Source of the DNA: a virus
Length of the DNA: 48,784 nt
IMG/VR virus record: IMGVR_UViG_3300031521_000101
Coordinates: 1-48,784 of that record
Direction: 5' to 3' (one strand)
Shown: piece by piece, positions 23,300-31,292 of the stretch
How positions within the stretch are numbered: the first letter of the stretch is position 1
Layout of the letters: every line of letters starts with the position of its first letter
Position numbers and translations under genes: made by a program
Notes under the pieces: model-generated
Seen by the model: only the letters and a program-made list of their open reading frames with translations
Told to the model about the DNA's origin: nothing
Databases searched by the model: none

Positions 23300-23547
23300 A
23301 AAAAATAATAAAACCAAAGTTTAAAGTTGGAGACAGGGTAGTATATATCAGAAATGGATATAAACAATTAACTAAAAATAATACATATACTGTGTCATAT
23401 GTTTTAGAATGTGTTAGACCTGTTCAAGATCATATAACTTTAAAAGAAATGGGGGATTTTGATGATTTATTTTACATAAAAGATTTCATTTCTGTTTCAG
23501 AATATAGAAAAATGAAATTGATTAAATTATTAGAATATGAGCATTAA
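23296..23547 (+). CDS. KVGD-family tagged protein
   Basis: 83 residues. MKKIIKPKFKVGDRVVYIRN: eight extra residues before the signature. NTYTVSYVLECVRPV, then FISVSEYRKMKLIKLLEYEH. First of seven tandem units to 24871; 11-nt overlap. Confidence 0.8.
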   Translation: MKKIIKPKFKVGDRVVYIRNGYKQLTKNNTYTVSYVLECVRPVQDHITLKEMGDFDDLFYIKDFISVSEYRKMKLIKLLEYEH

Positions 23548-23770
23548 ATATGGTGATACAGTTATTTATATTGGAATACATAATCCTAATTTCATCAACG
23601 GAAATTCTTATATAATTGAGCATGTGATAGATGATGAAAATATAGAAAATTTTCATATCTATTATTATTTAAAAGGAATTGATTTTGAGGTTTGTGATTC
23701 TTTATATTTCATGTCACTAAAAGAATATAGAAAATTAAAACTTCAATTATTAGAACAATATGATATATAA
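23537..23770 (+). CDS. KVGD-family tagged protein
   Basis: 77 residues. MSIKYGDTVIYIGIHNPNFI, NSYIIEHVIDDENIENFHI, YFMSLKEYRKLKLQLLEQYDI. 11-nt overlap. Confidence 0.8.
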   Translation: MSIKYGDTVIYIGIHNPNFINGNSYIIEHVIDDENIENFHIYYYLKGIDFEVCDSLYFMSLKEYRKLKLQLLEQYDI

Positions 23771-23987
23771 TGTTGAACAATTTGATAAGATTGTATATGT
23801 TGGTGATGATGTTACTAAGTTAACATATGGAAATACATATTCAGTAGAATATAGTTTAACACATGACGTAAATACTTATATAACATTAGATGGATTTAAA
23901 GGAGTAGCTGATGTTTTTTATCTTAAAGATTTTATCACAAAAAAGGAATACAGAAAAATAAAATTAAAAAAGTTAAAAAATTTATGA
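23760..23987 (+). CDS. KVGD-family tagged protein (degenerate signature)
   Basis: 75 residues. MIYNVEQFDKIVYVGDDVTK replaces GDK with FDK. NTYSVEYSLTHDVNTYITL, DFITKKEYRKIKLKKLKNL. 4-nt overlap with the next unit. Confidence 0.79.
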   Translation: MIYNVEQFDKIVYVGDDVTKLTYGNTYSVEYSLTHDVNTYITLDGFKGVADVFYLKDFITKKEYRKIKLKKLKNL

Positions 23988-24214
23988 GAGTTAAAGAAGG
24001 AGATACAATTATTTATAATGGAAATCGTTATTATGACTTAATTAAAGGAAAGTCATATATAATAGAATTTACTATCAATGATTCTGATTATAATAATTTA
24101 CCTCATTTTTATTATCATTTAGAAAATAATTCTTCAAATTTTTATGACTCATGTGAGTTCATAACAATAACAGAGAATAGAAAATTAAAATTACAAAAAA
24201 TTAAAAATTTATGA
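23984..24214 (+). CDS. KVGD-family tagged protein
   Basis: 76 residues. MRVKEGDTIIYNGNRYYDL, KSYIIEFTINDSDYNN, EFITITENRKLKLQKIKNL. 4-nt overlap. A minus-strand frame across its end is a shadow. Confidence 0.79.
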   Translation: MRVKEGDTIIYNGNRYYDLIKGKSYIIEFTINDSDYNNLPHFYYHLENNSSNFYDSCEFITITENRKLKLQKIKNL

Positions 24215-24450
24215 TAAAAATTGGAGATAAAGTAATTTGTATAACTAATAAATGTGATTCTCTTAATAAATTTCAAGAATATACAATAATAGGTGCTTAT
24301 ATTAGATTTCCTAATAAAACATATAGTCACATAAGGGTTAATAATATTACACTAAGAGGATTTGATGATAATACTCATTACGATACAAATTTTTTCATAT
24401 CATCACAAGAATATAGAAAATTAAAAATAGAAAAGTTATGTTCAGAATAG
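24211..24450 (+). CDS. KVGD-family tagged protein
   Basis: 79 residues. MIKIGDKVICITNKCDSLNK, QEYTIIGAYIRF, FFISSQEYRKLKIEKLCSE. TAG stop inside the next start; 13-nt overlap. Confidence 0.8.
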   Translation: MIKIGDKVICITNKCDSLNKFQEYTIIGAYIRFPNKTYSHIRVNNITLRGFDDNTHYDTNFFISSQEYRKLKIEKLCSE

Positions 24451-24674
24451 GAGAAAAAATAGTTTATATGGGTACATGTGATTATTATAGTTCATTAATA
24501 AATTTTATGACATATACAATAAATGATTATCAATTAGATTATACACTTACTGATGCTGGAGAATATTTATTATCATTATCAGAAAAATCAGAAGGAAATT
24601 TATATTATTCTAATTTTTTTATTACATTAACAGAGTATAGAAAACTAAAATTAACTCAATTATGTTCAGAGTAG
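24438..24674 (+). CDS. KVGD-family tagged protein
   Basis: 78 residues. MFRIGEKIVYMGTCDYYSSL, MTYTINDYQLDYTLTDAG, FFITLTEYRKLKLTQLCSE. TAG stop; 13-nt overlap. Sister to the 24662 unit. Confidence 0.8.
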   Translation: MFRIGEKIVYMGTCDYYSSLINFMTYTINDYQLDYTLTDAGEYLLSLSEKSEGNLYYSNFFITLTEYRKLKLTQLCSE

Positions 24675-24871
24675 GAGAAAAAGTAGTTTATATAAAAAGA
24701 ACATATTATGGACTTAAATTAAATAGTATATCAACAATTAAAGAAGTTAAAGATTATAGCATATCATTAGAAGATTCTTATATAGGTTGGTGGTTCTCAA
24801 AAGATTGTTTTATAACATTAACAGAACATAGGAAAAATAAATTACAAAAATTACAAAATATATCAGAATAA
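24662..24871 (+). CDS. KVGD-family tagged protein (array end)
   Basis: 69 residues. MFRVGEKVVYIKRTYYGLKL, ISTIKEVKDYSISLE, FITLTEHRKNKLQKLQNISE. TAA stop with no start overlapping it; the next gene begins 46 nt on, behind its own -7 element. The tag is nevertheless kept. Confidence 0.8.
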   Translation: MFRVGEKVVYIKRTYYGLKLNSISTIKEVKDYSISLEDSYIGWWFSKDCFITLTEHRKNKLQKLQNISE

Positions 24872-24876
24872 TTCCT

Positions 24877-24884
24877 TACATTTG
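24877..24884 (+). promoter_or_regulatory. Putative -7 promoter element
   Basis: TACATTTG matches TAnnTTTG, 33 nt before the ATG at 24918. No clear -33 TTTG, so a partial match. Confidence 0.45.
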
Positions 24885-24917
24885 CACTTTAAATGTTTAA
24901 CTAAAAATTATTATAAA

Positions 24918-25964
24918 ATGATTGATAAAAATATTTGCTTACCTGGTAATGTATTTATTATAAATAACAAAGTTTCAAAAGTTAATGATAGTTGGAGTAC
25001 CAAAGACACGCCAGGCTTAAATACATATGAAGTATCAAAAAATGGTATATCAAATTATAACCATATTAATATACCATCAGGAACAAAAATTGAAATCATT
25101 AAATTAAAAACAAATGCAGTTCATTTCAAAATTGTTGAAGATGATAATCATTATTATTATTCATTCTGGGCTCCTTTTAAATTTAAAGTTGATAAGATTG
25201 AAGGGCAAGAAATAAATGAACCTGATGTTATTCCAACAAGATATAAAATATTTTATAAAGGAAAAGCTCACAAACCAAAATATTTCAATGATCTTGGTAA
25301 AGTTAAAGCATCTTTACTTATCACAATTGGATATTATCGAAATCAATATCAAGCTATTCAAAAATATATTGATCGTAATCCTGAATTACAAGATTCTCAA
25401 ATACCTGAGTGGTGTGAATCTGCTTGTGATACATTTGACAGAGATGAGTGCAAAGATATCGAAATCATGTCATACATTAACGGTGACAAGAAAAATCCTA
25501 TTAAACTTGATTTTGATATGATGAAGTATTATGATGATTCAATGAGATTGATAAATGTTACTGCTCAGTTTGGACATGCAGCAAGAGAAGTATTTAAGAA
25601 TGTAATGGACGCCAAAGAGTTCTCTTATATATTAGTTTATTATCCTAATGATTATCGTGATCCTAATAATTTTGAAACCCGTTATGGAAATAAAAATTGT
25701 ATATTAGATTTTAGTGAACTAAAAGAGGATCAACGTATCAAAGATATACTAAAAGAATCTGGTGTTAAGGGTACTAAGAAAAATACCAAATTTGGAAAAA
25801 CTGCTATCGCATTTAAAACTCTTGATAGTCTTAAACAAGTCATGCTAAGACTTGAGCCAAAAGAATATCTTATACTTGATTGTGATGGAGATCAATTAGT
25901 TGAAAAAAATACAAGATTTGTTAAATTGATAATGCTTCAAGAATCAAATAATGAAGAAGAGTAA
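24918..25964 (+). CDS. Hypothetical protein, 348 aa
   Basis: Start placed at ATG 24918 (MIDKNICLPGNVFIINNK) because the earlier ATG at 24882 lies on the putative -7 element. No family recognised. The N-terminal third looks beta-rich; the middle is helical with a Cys pair (EWCESACDTFDRDEC); the C-terminus has FGKTAIAFKTLDSLKQV and YLILDCDGDQLVEKN. Soluble, no tag. It is a large conserved-looking gene between two arrays and less AT-rich than they are. Confidence 0.82.
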   Translation: MIDKNICLPGNVFIINNKVSKVNDSWSTKDTPGLNTYEVSKNGISNYNHINIPSGTKIEIIKLKTNAVHFKIVEDDNHYYYSFWAPFKFKVDKIEGQEINEPDVIPTRYKIFYKGKAHKPKYFNDLGKVKASLLITIGYYRNQYQAIQKYIDRNPELQDSQIPEWCESACDTFDRDECKDIEIMSYINGDKKNPIKLDFDMMKYYDDSMRLINVTAQFGHAAREVFKNVMDAKEFSYILVYYPNDYRDPNNFETRYGNKNCILDFSELKEDQRIKDILKESGVKGTKKNTKFGKTAIAFKTLDSLKQVMLRLEPKEYLILDCDGDQLVEKNTRFVKLIMLQESNNEEE

Positions 25965-25967
25965 TTA

Positions 25968-26348
25968 ATGAAAATAGGTGATAAAATTTGTTGTGTATAT
26001 AATAAGTCTAATGATGATTATGATGATGATTATAATCAATACACCATAGTCAATATTAATAATTATAAAGACATTGAATATTATAATGATCTTCAATTTT
26101 ATGATGATTCTCTTAATAATAGGCAAGAATTATTAAAAAATAATAAGATTTATACTATACATAAAATTCTTTTACAGCATGGTGATTTACATGATAGTAA
26201 ATATGCATTTGAAGAGCCAGAACCATATAACGGTTCATCATTTTACGAATTATCTGAAATTTGTGATTATATGTTTAATAAAAAAAGATTTATCACTATA
26301 CAAGAATATAGAAAATTAAAGTTAAAGAAATTAAATGAAAATAGGTGA
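25968..26348 (+). CDS. KVGD-family tagged protein, long form
   Basis: 126 residues. MKIGDKICCVYNKSNDDYDD; a long insertion rich in D, Y and N (residues 15-55); KIYTIHKILLQHGD; FITIQEYRKLKLKKLNENR. First of six long-form units to 27691. 14-nt overlap; the tag's ATGAAAATAGGTGA is both ENR-stop and the next MKIGD. Confidence 0.79.
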   Translation: MKIGDKICCVYNKSNDDYDDDYNQYTIVNINNYKDIEYYNDLQFYDDSLNNRQELLKNNKIYTIHKILLQHGDLHDSKYAFEEPEPYNGSSFYELSEICDYMFNKKRFITIQEYRKLKLKKLNENR

Positions 26349-26607
26349 TGTAGTAATTTTCATAGAAGATGATCATACTAAATATTTAGATGATTATTAT
26401 TTAAATGATCTAAATTTTTTAATCAAAAATAGTAAATATAAAATAACAAATATACACAAAGATTTTGAAGATGATCATAATAAATATTTATCAATAAAAG
26501 GTTTCTCACGATATTTAAATTCAAAAAGATTTATATCTACACAAGAATATAGAAAGCTTAAATTAAAAAAATTAAATGAAAATAGGCGATATAATTTATT
26601 GCATTGA
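26335..26607 (+). CDS. KVGD-family tagged protein, long form
   Basis: 90 residues. MKIGDVVIFIEDDHTKYLDD, SKYKITNIHKDFED, RFISTQEYRKLKLKKLNENR plus RYNLLH. The frame runs past the usual stop position, giving a 32-nt overlap with the next unit. Confidence 0.77.
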   Translation: MKIGDVVIFIEDDHTKYLDDYYLNDLNFLIKNSKYKITNIHKDFEDDHNKYLSIKGFSRYLNSKRFISTQEYRKLKLKKLNENRRYNLLH

Positions 26608-26926
26608 TAATAGCTCTGATGATAAATATGACGATGATTGTAATCCATTCATTAATAAAGATTATAATTTTGAGAATGAACTATACAATAATAACAATAA
26701 GTATAATGATGACTCATTAAAAAATAATACATCCTACACTATTTATAAAATTTTTTTACAATCTGATAGCTCAAAATGGGTGAAAGAAGTATCTGATTCA
26801 AATAAAGAAGATGCATTTTTTGAATTGATTGAAATTACTGATTTTTTATTTAACAAAAAAAGATTTTTTACCAATATAGAATATAGGAAATTAAAATTAA
26901 AAAATTTAAATGAATATAGGGGATAA
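26576..26926 (+). CDS. KVGD-family tagged protein, long form
   Basis: 116 residues. MKIGDIIYCIDNSSDDKYDD, then an N/D/Y-rich insertion, TSYTIYKIFLQSDS, FFTNIEYRKLKLKNLNEYRG. Resembles the 25968 unit in length and in YTIxKIxLQ. 17-nt overlap. Confidence 0.78.
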   Translation: MKIGDIIYCIDNSSDDKYDDDCNPFINKDYNFENELYNNNNKYNDDSLKNNTSYTIYKIFLQSDSSKWVKEVSDSNKEDAFFELIEITDFLFNKKRFFTNIEYRKLKLKNLNEYRG

Positions 26927-27146
26927 ATTAATTTATATAGCACACAGTAATAGACGCACATTAGTATACGGTAAAACATATACACTATCCGAAATATGTG
27001 AAATGTCTGATAATGATAATTATAATGATTCTGTATGTTTAGTAGAAGAAGAATACCAGAATACTTATTTTTTTATGTCAGATTTTATATCAATTAAAGA
27101 ATATAGAAAACTAAAATTACAAAAAATAAATGAAAGTAGGAGATGA
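26910..27146 (+). CDS. KVGD-family tagged protein
   Basis: 78 residues. MNIGDKLIYIAHSNRRTLVY, KTYTLSEICEMSDND, DFISIKEYRKLKLQKINESRR. TGA stop; 17-nt overlap. Confidence 0.79.
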   Translation: MNIGDKLIYIAHSNRRTLVYGKTYTLSEICEMSDNDNYNDSVCLVEEEYQNTYFFMSDFISIKEYRKLKLQKINESRR

Positions 27147-27393
27147 AGTGATTTATATAAATGATAATCCATATAAATATTCAGATGATTTATATTGGGA
27201 TGAAGATAATTTTTTAGTTAAATATGAAAAATATACAATATCAGAAATAAAAATGGATATAGATATCACTGATAATTCTTACTACAGTTTAATATTAGAA
27301 GGTTGTCATTTAACTTTTAATACAGATAGATTTATGTTACCACAGCATTATAGAAAACTAAAATTACAACAGATAAATGAAAGTTGGAGATAA
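27130..27393 (+). CDS. KVGD-family tagged protein
   Basis: 87 residues. MKVGDEVIYINDNPYKYSDD, EKYTISEIKMDIDITD, RFMLPQHYRKLKLQQINESWR. 17-nt overlap, the same junction type as the preceding unit. Confidence 0.79.
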   Translation: MKVGDEVIYINDNPYKYSDDLYWDEDNFLVKYEKYTISEIKMDIDITDNSYYSLILEGCHLTFNTDRFMLPQHYRKLKLQQINESWR

Positions 27394-27691
27394 AGTTATA
27401 CTTATAGATACATCAGATTATTATAATTATAATGATGATTATAATGATCCATATAATAAAATTAAAATAAATAATACATATGAAATATCACTTATATTAG
27501 AGTATTTAAGAATTGGTGGTATTCGTCACCTTACTGATACTGATTTTTGTTATGAAGATACAGAATATTTAGAATTTAGATTTGTGGAATCTGAAACAAG
27601 AGGTTATTCATACAACACTAAAAGATTTATATCATTAAAGAAAGAAAGAAAACTTAAATTGCAAAATATATCTGATAAATATGAAAGATAA
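27377..27691 (+). CDS. KVGD-family tagged protein, long form
   Basis: 104 residues. MKVGDKVILIDTSDYYNYND, NTYEISLILEYLRIGG, RFISLKKERKLKLQNISDKYER. The ending ..YER overlaps the start of the next family by 11 nt. Confidence 0.79.
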   Translation: MKVGDKVILIDTSDYYNYNDDYNDPYNKIKINNTYEISLILEYLRIGGIRHLTDTDFCYEDTEYLEFRFVESETRGYSYNTKRFISLKKERKLKLQNISDKYER

Positions 27692-27956
27692 AGATATAAA
27701 ATTAAATATGACTGTTAAAATAATATCAAAATACAATAGACATTTAGAAACTTGTGTATTATACAAAATATTAAAAGAAAGAAATCAGAAGTACGCATAT
27801 GTAACTAAGATACATCCAGGTACATATCCTATCATATATAGTTTATCAGAAGATATTGATGTTGGAGGAGATCATTTTATTGGTGATGATTTTGAACCAT
27901 ACATAAAAGAAGAAAGAAAAAAGAAATTACAAAAGATATATAAACATAATGAATGA
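27681..27956 (+). CDS. Tagged beta-rich protein (family G)
   Basis: 91 residues. MKDKDIKLNMTVKIISKYNR, LYKILKERNQKYAYVTKI, DFEPYIKEERKKKLQKIYKHNE. First of four tandem copies. Probably a small barrel related in layout to KVGD proteins, but with its own signature (VKIIS, LKERNQxYAYV). Confidence 0.78.
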   Translation: MKDKDIKLNMTVKIISKYNRHLETCVLYKILKERNQKYAYVTKIHPGTYPIIYSLSEDIDVGGDHFIGDDFEPYIKEERKKKLQKIYKHNE

Positions 27957-28221
27957 GAAGTATATAAAAGTTCATATGAAAGTTAAATTTAATTCTAAAG
28001 AAAGATTAAAAACCAATGCATTATATAAAACTTTAATATACAAAAAACAGGATTATGCATATGTGAATTATCTATGTTTTTACGTAAATCCGCATTTATT
28101 TATTTTATCAGATGAAATTGATGGAATTGGAGACTATTTTCTTAGTGGAGAATTTGAACCATATATAAAAGAAGATAGAAAAATTAAACTAAAAAATATA
28201 TTTAATAAATATGAAAGATGA
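27949..28221 (+). CDS. Tagged beta-rich protein (family G)
   Basis: 90 residues. MNEKYIKVHMKVKFNSKERL, LYKTLIYKKQDYAYV, EFEPYIKEDRKIKLKNIFNKYER. TGA; 11-nt overlap. The C-terminal 18 residues are nearly identical to the next copy. Confidence 0.78.
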   Translation: MNEKYIKVHMKVKFNSKERLKTNALYKTLIYKKQDYAYVNYLCFYVNPHLFILSDEIDGIGDYFLSGEFEPYIKEDRKIKLKNIFNKYER

Positions 28222-28489
28222 TGATGTTAAATTACACAATAAAGTTAAAATAATATCAAAATATAATTGTAAATTAGAAGAAAGTTTGATATATAAAAGA
28301 ATGATAGAAAAAAATCAATCTTATGCATATGTGACTACAATATATTCAGAACATGTTCCAATCATATATGTATTATCAGATGAAGATGGTAATGATGGAG
28401 ATTTTTTTCATATTTCAGATTTTGTTGATTATATAAAAGAAGATAGAAAAATTAAACTAAAAAATATATTTGATAACTATGAAAGATGA
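28211..28489 (+). CDS. Tagged beta-rich protein (family G)
   Basis: 92 residues. MKDDDVKLHNKVKIISKYNC, IYKRMIEKNQSYAYVTTI, DFVDYIKEDRKIKLKNIFDNYER. TGA; 11-nt overlap. Confidence 0.78.
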   Translation: MKDDDVKLHNKVKIISKYNCKLEESLIYKRMIEKNQSYAYVTTIYSEHVPIIYVLSDEDGNDGDFFHISDFVDYIKEDRKIKLKNIFDNYER

Positions 28490-28757
28490 AGACATAAGAT
28501 TAAATATGAAAGTTAAATTAAATATGAATAATTTAAATGAAGAAAACGAACTATATTTAATATTAAAAGAAAGAAATCAATCTTATGCATACGTACACAA
28601 AAAAGTCTCAGATAATCCACCTTTATATATTTTGAAAGAAGATATTAATGAGGTTCATTATATTCATTTGTTTTATGATGTTGATTTTGATTCATATACA
28701 AAAGAAGACAGAAAGATAAAATTACAAAAGATATGTTTAATAAAGGAGATAAAGTAG
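28479..28757 (+). CDS. Tagged beta-rich protein (family G)
   Basis: 92 residues. Start chosen at ATG 28479 (MKDEDIRLNMKVKLN), matching its siblings; an in-frame TTG at 28470 is unlikely. LILKERNQSYAYVHKK; DFDSYTKEDRKIKLQKICLIKEIK. TAG stop in the next start; 25-nt overlap. Confidence 0.77.
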   Translation: MKDEDIRLNMKVKLNMNNLNEENELYLILKERNQSYAYVHKKVSDNPPLYILKEDINEVHYIHLFYDVDFDSYTKEDRKIKLQKICLIKEIK

Positions 28758-28957
28758 TTTATTTTGGTTATCGTTATGATAATTTAATATCAGGAAAATC
28801 ATACACAGTTTCAACAGTAATGATAAATACGAGAACACAGGTAGAATCATTATTATTAGAAAATGAGTCTAATAAAAATTCATATTTTTGTTTCTATTTT
28901 ATGTCAGAAAAATGTTTTAGAAAAGAAAAATTAGAAAAATTGAAAAATTTAGAATAA
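28733..28957 (+). CDS. KVGD-family tagged protein (operon end)
   Basis: 74 residues. MFNKGDKVVYFGYRYDNLIS, KSYTVSTVMINTRTQVE, FMSEKCFRKEKLEKLKNLE. Last gene of the 11-kb plus block; nothing overlaps its end, and the next promoter starts at 28960. Confidence 0.8.
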   Translation: MFNKGDKVVYFGYRYDNLISGKSYTVSTVMINTRTQVESLLLENESNKNSYFCFYFMSEKCFRKEKLEKLKNLE

Positions 28958-28959
28958 TA

Positions 28960-28991
28960 TTTGGTAATATCAAAAAAATATAGTATCTTTA
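28960..28991 (+). promoter_or_regulatory. Bacteroidota-type promoter for the LOG gene
   Basis: TTTG (28960-28963), 20-nt spacer, TATCTTTA (28984-28991), 23 nt before the ATG at 29015. Confidence 0.65.
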
Positions 28992-29014
28992 CATAACAAT
29001 AGAAAATCAAAAGA

Positions 29015-29521
29015 ATGAATAAAAATGCAACTTTTTTTGGCGGTGCTATAAATGATAGAACGACAACTCAATATAATGATAGTATTCTCATTGGAAAATT
29101 CTTAGCAGAGAATGACTACAAAATTAAAAACGGTGGCTATGGTGGCTTAATGGAAGCTGTTTCCAAAGGTGCTAATGAAGCAGGAGGAGAAGTAACTGGC
29201 TATACTTGTTTATCAATTGGATGTGCAAGAGGTAATAAATTTTTAACAGAAACAGTTCCTTCTGTTGATATTTATCAAAGATTAAGATTATTGATATCAG
29301 ATAGTGATATTTTTATAGTTCAACGTGGAGGAATTGGTACATTATCTGAAGTTTTTCTTCTATTAGATGGTATCAGAAAATTAAAAGTAAAGCCAAGAAT
29401 ATTCCTATTTGGAAAAGAATGGAATAATTTATTTGTCAATTTAACTGACTTTATGTCACCTGAACAAATATCAATGATCACTTTTTGTCAAGACTTTGAA
29501 GATTTTAAATTAATATTTTGA
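29015..29521 (+). CDS. LOG/SLOG-family nucleotide-binding protein
   Basis: 168 residues. Rossmann-like start MNKNATFFGGAINDRTTTQY, NGGYGGLMEAVSKGANEAGG at 39-58 and QRGGIGTLSEVFLLLDGIRK at 103-122. This is the LOG family (cytokinin riboside monophosphate phosphoribohydrolase, TIGR00725-type), whose signature is PGGxGTxxE; here Pro is replaced by Arg (R104). LOG enzymes release the base from nucleoside monophosphates, and related SLOG domains bind NAD-derived nucleotides in immune signalling. Activity of this copy is uncertain. No tag; own promoter. Confidence 0.85.
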   Translation: MNKNATFFGGAINDRTTTQYNDSILIGKFLAENDYKIKNGGYGGLMEAVSKGANEAGGEVTGYTCLSIGCARGNKFLTETVPSVDIYQRLRLLISDSDIFIVQRGGIGTLSEVFLLLDGIRKLKVKPRIFLFGKEWNNLFVNLTDFMSPEQISMITFCQDFEDFKLIF

Positions 29522-29557
29522 TATGATAAACTTGGTACAATAATTGTATGAAATGAA

Positions 29558-29911
29558 ATGAAAATGTATCAACTTATAACATCAATATTATTTGTAATAT
29601 TTGCAGTCATTAATGTTCATGCATTAGATAAAAAAACAAAATACAAAGATGATAATAGAGGATTATCAATTAAGTATTATTTAATATTTTATTTTACTAA
29701 TATTTTTTGCTACTTATTTTTAAAAAAAATAAGGGAAAAAAGAAAATTAGATTATTATATTTATTATTCAAACTATTATAAAAAATATAAAAAATCTCTT
29801 GATATTTTAACTAAATATTCTATAGTTGATGATTGTAATGCTATAAATTATAATGAAAAAACTTATAAAAAAATAGTTAGATATTTAAAAATAAGCAAAT
29901 TAAAAAAATAA
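29558..29911 (+). CDS. Two-TM tagged protein (family D), isolated copy
   Basis: 117 residues, or 115 from the second ATG. ILFVIFAVINVHALDKKTK, then FYFTNIFCYLFLKKIREKRK and IVRYLKISKLKK. Clearly the same family as the 18026-19010 triplet, 10.5 kb away. No start overlaps its end, but the tag is present. Confidence 0.77.
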   Translation: MKMYQLITSILFVIFAVINVHALDKKTKYKDDNRGLSIKYYLIFYFTNIFCYLFLKKIREKRKLDYYIYYSNYYKKYKKSLDILTKYSIVDDCNAINYNEKTYKKIVRYLKISKLKK

Positions 29912-30000
29912 ACAATAATATAAACCCAAACATGACAATATTGTTATGCTTAACAAAAAAAAAGAAGAAAATTATGAAACATCAACATTAGGTTTTATCA

Positions 30001-30031
30001 TTTGGTAGAGGTTCCCCTTTTATTATTTTTA
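30001..30031 (+). promoter_or_regulatory. Putative Bacteroidota-type promoter
   Basis: TTTG (30001-30004), 19-nt spacer containing a rare GC island (AGAGGTTCCCC), then TATTTTTA (30024-30031), which deviates only in the last base. It lies 65 nt before the ATG at 30097; the intergenic 29912-30096 holds no convincing gene. Confidence 0.5.
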
Positions 30032-30096
30032 AACAGTTAGTAATTAGAAGATTTAAACAAATTAACAAATTAATAAAAAATAAAAATAATAAAAAT

Positions 30097-30417
30097 ATGA
30101 AAACTACATTAAAAATTGATATTAAAAAACTTGCAGAGAATCAATCAAATCTCAGAAATCAAAGAAAAACTATTCACTTTAAAGGTGAAAGAGTAATGGA
30201 AGCATGGCAAGCAGATTATCAACATTCTGAAAACAGACATGAATTAAGAATGTTATATGCTGCATATGGAGTACTAAAAGGTAAAACATTTGAAGAAATT
30301 GAGCCTAAAAATAAACCTGATAAATTACCTTTATCACAATACAAAAATTCAATTGATAAATTAGTTGAAAAATACAAAGTGGTAGAAGAAATTACAGAAG
30401 AGTCATTAGCACTATAA
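30097..30417 (+). CDS. Conserved phage-type hypothetical protein, 106 aa
   Basis: Helical and basic: KTTLKIDIKKLAENQSNLRN, KGERVMEAWQADYQHSENRH, ELRMLYAAYGVLKGKTFEEI. I recognise this arrangement from phage genomes but no function is known. Starts the transcription unit leading to PTH2 and the tRNA. No tag. Confidence 0.8.
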   Translation: MKTTLKIDIKKLAENQSNLRNQRKTIHFKGERVMEAWQADYQHSENRHELRMLYAAYGVLKGKTFEEIEPKNKPDKLPLSQYKNSIDKLVEKYKVVEEITEESLAL

Positions 30418-30424
30418 ATAAAAA

Positions 30425-31006
30425 ATGAAATTATCTCAAAACTTATTTGAACTTTCAGAAGAAGACATTGAAACATCAAAGATGATGTACAATAAAGTGA
30501 TTAAATGCTTAGTTGTACCATATCACACTCAAAAACAACTTGAGTTAGATTATTCTCCAAATGTTTTTATGTTTCCTGAAAATGAAATGACAGAATCACA
30601 AGCAAAAAAATTCATCTCTATGGTTACCAATTCACCTTTACAGGAATTTTTGATCATCACAAAGAGTTCTAATATCATTTATGATATGGTTGATTGCTGT
30701 GTTCGCATTTTAACTGAAAATAATGTGATTATAACTTGTCCAGTTAAGACATTTGCTGCAAATTTATGGGACATATCATTATTGATATTGAACAACAATG
30801 AACACCAAATAACTGAAGCTGAAAAGTCTAAATCTCATATAATGATAGGTGATATTATAACAAAAATAGAAAATGCAACTTCTTTTACAGATGAAGAAGC
30901 TGATGAACTTTCTAAAACTGTTGATATCATTGGTGATGAGATAATTTCATATAGACTAAAAGAAATGCTAAATGAAAAACGTCAAACAGGATTTAGAAAA
31001 AGATAA
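30425..31006 (+). CDS. Hypothetical protein, 193 aa
   Basis: Unrecognised; acidic and helical with an alpha/beta N-terminal half (EFLIITKSSNIIYDMVDCCV, ILTENNVIITCP). The C-terminus EMLNEKRQTGFRKR is basic. The last 35 nt overlap the PTH2 gene start at 30972. Confidence 0.77.
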   Translation: MKLSQNLFELSEEDIETSKMMYNKVIKCLVVPYHTQKQLELDYSPNVFMFPENEMTESQAKKFISMVTNSPLQEFLIITKSSNIIYDMVDCCVRILTENNVIITCPVKTFAANLWDISLLILNNNEHQITEAEKSKSHIMIGDIITKIENATSFTDEEADELSKTVDIIGDEIISYRLKEMLNEKRQTGFRKR

Positions 31007-31292
31007 ATTATTTATACTCATTGATAAAAAACTTGATGTCGCTTATGGAGGAGTCCAAGGTGCTCATGCATCATGTCAATGGTTACTTGATCATAAATAG
31101 GTACAAACCTGGAATAATCAATATTTAATTTTTCTCTCTGTAGAACTTGAAAAATGGATATTTAAGTTAAATCTTAAAAAATTAGATTTCACAGTTTTCT
31201 ATGAACCAGATTTAGATAATAAACCAACTGCAGTAGCAGTACATGGTAATGATTCTCTATTTCGTAATTTAAAACTATGGGGAGCTTTATAA
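30972..31292 (+). CDS. Peptidyl-tRNA hydrolase (PTH2 family) with in-frame amber codon
   Basis: 106 codons plus TAA, with TAG at codon 43 (31098-31100). Before it: KLFILIDKKLDVAYGGVQGA and HASCQWLLDHK, equivalent to PTH2 'VLVVRxDLxMxxGKxAAQxxHA'. After it, in the same frame: TWNNQYLIFLSVELEKWIFK, KLDFTVFYEPDLDNKPTAVAV and NLKLWGAL, equivalent to the PTH2 KVVVxxxxExxLxxL...GLxxxxxxDAGxTxxxxxxxT core. Both halves look conserved and no frameshift is needed, so either the TAG is decoded (tRNA with anticodon CTA 23 nt after the stop) or this is a fresh nonsense mutant. PTH2 frees tRNA from stalled peptidyl-tRNA in the cytoplasm. No tag. Confidence 0.82.

Noticed and set aside
24142-26985. Open frames at 24142-24330 (-), 25216-25521 (+) and 26743-26985 (-)
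   Set aside because: Each lies in another frame of a family gene with recognisable motifs.
29932-30096. In-frame N-terminal extension of the 30097 gene containing TAG, which could look like another recoded gene
   Set aside because: It lies across the putative promoter at 30001-30031, is lysine/asparagine low-complexity, and the 30097 ATG gives the usual family start.
30219-30479. Minus-strand frame opposite 30097/30425
   Set aside because: Shadow of conserved plus-strand genes.
30972-31292. PTH2 as a frameshifted or long-decayed pseudogene
   Set aside because: Both halves are in one frame with conserved-looking residues and only one nonsense codon; decay is not evident, although a recent nonsense mutation cannot be excluded.
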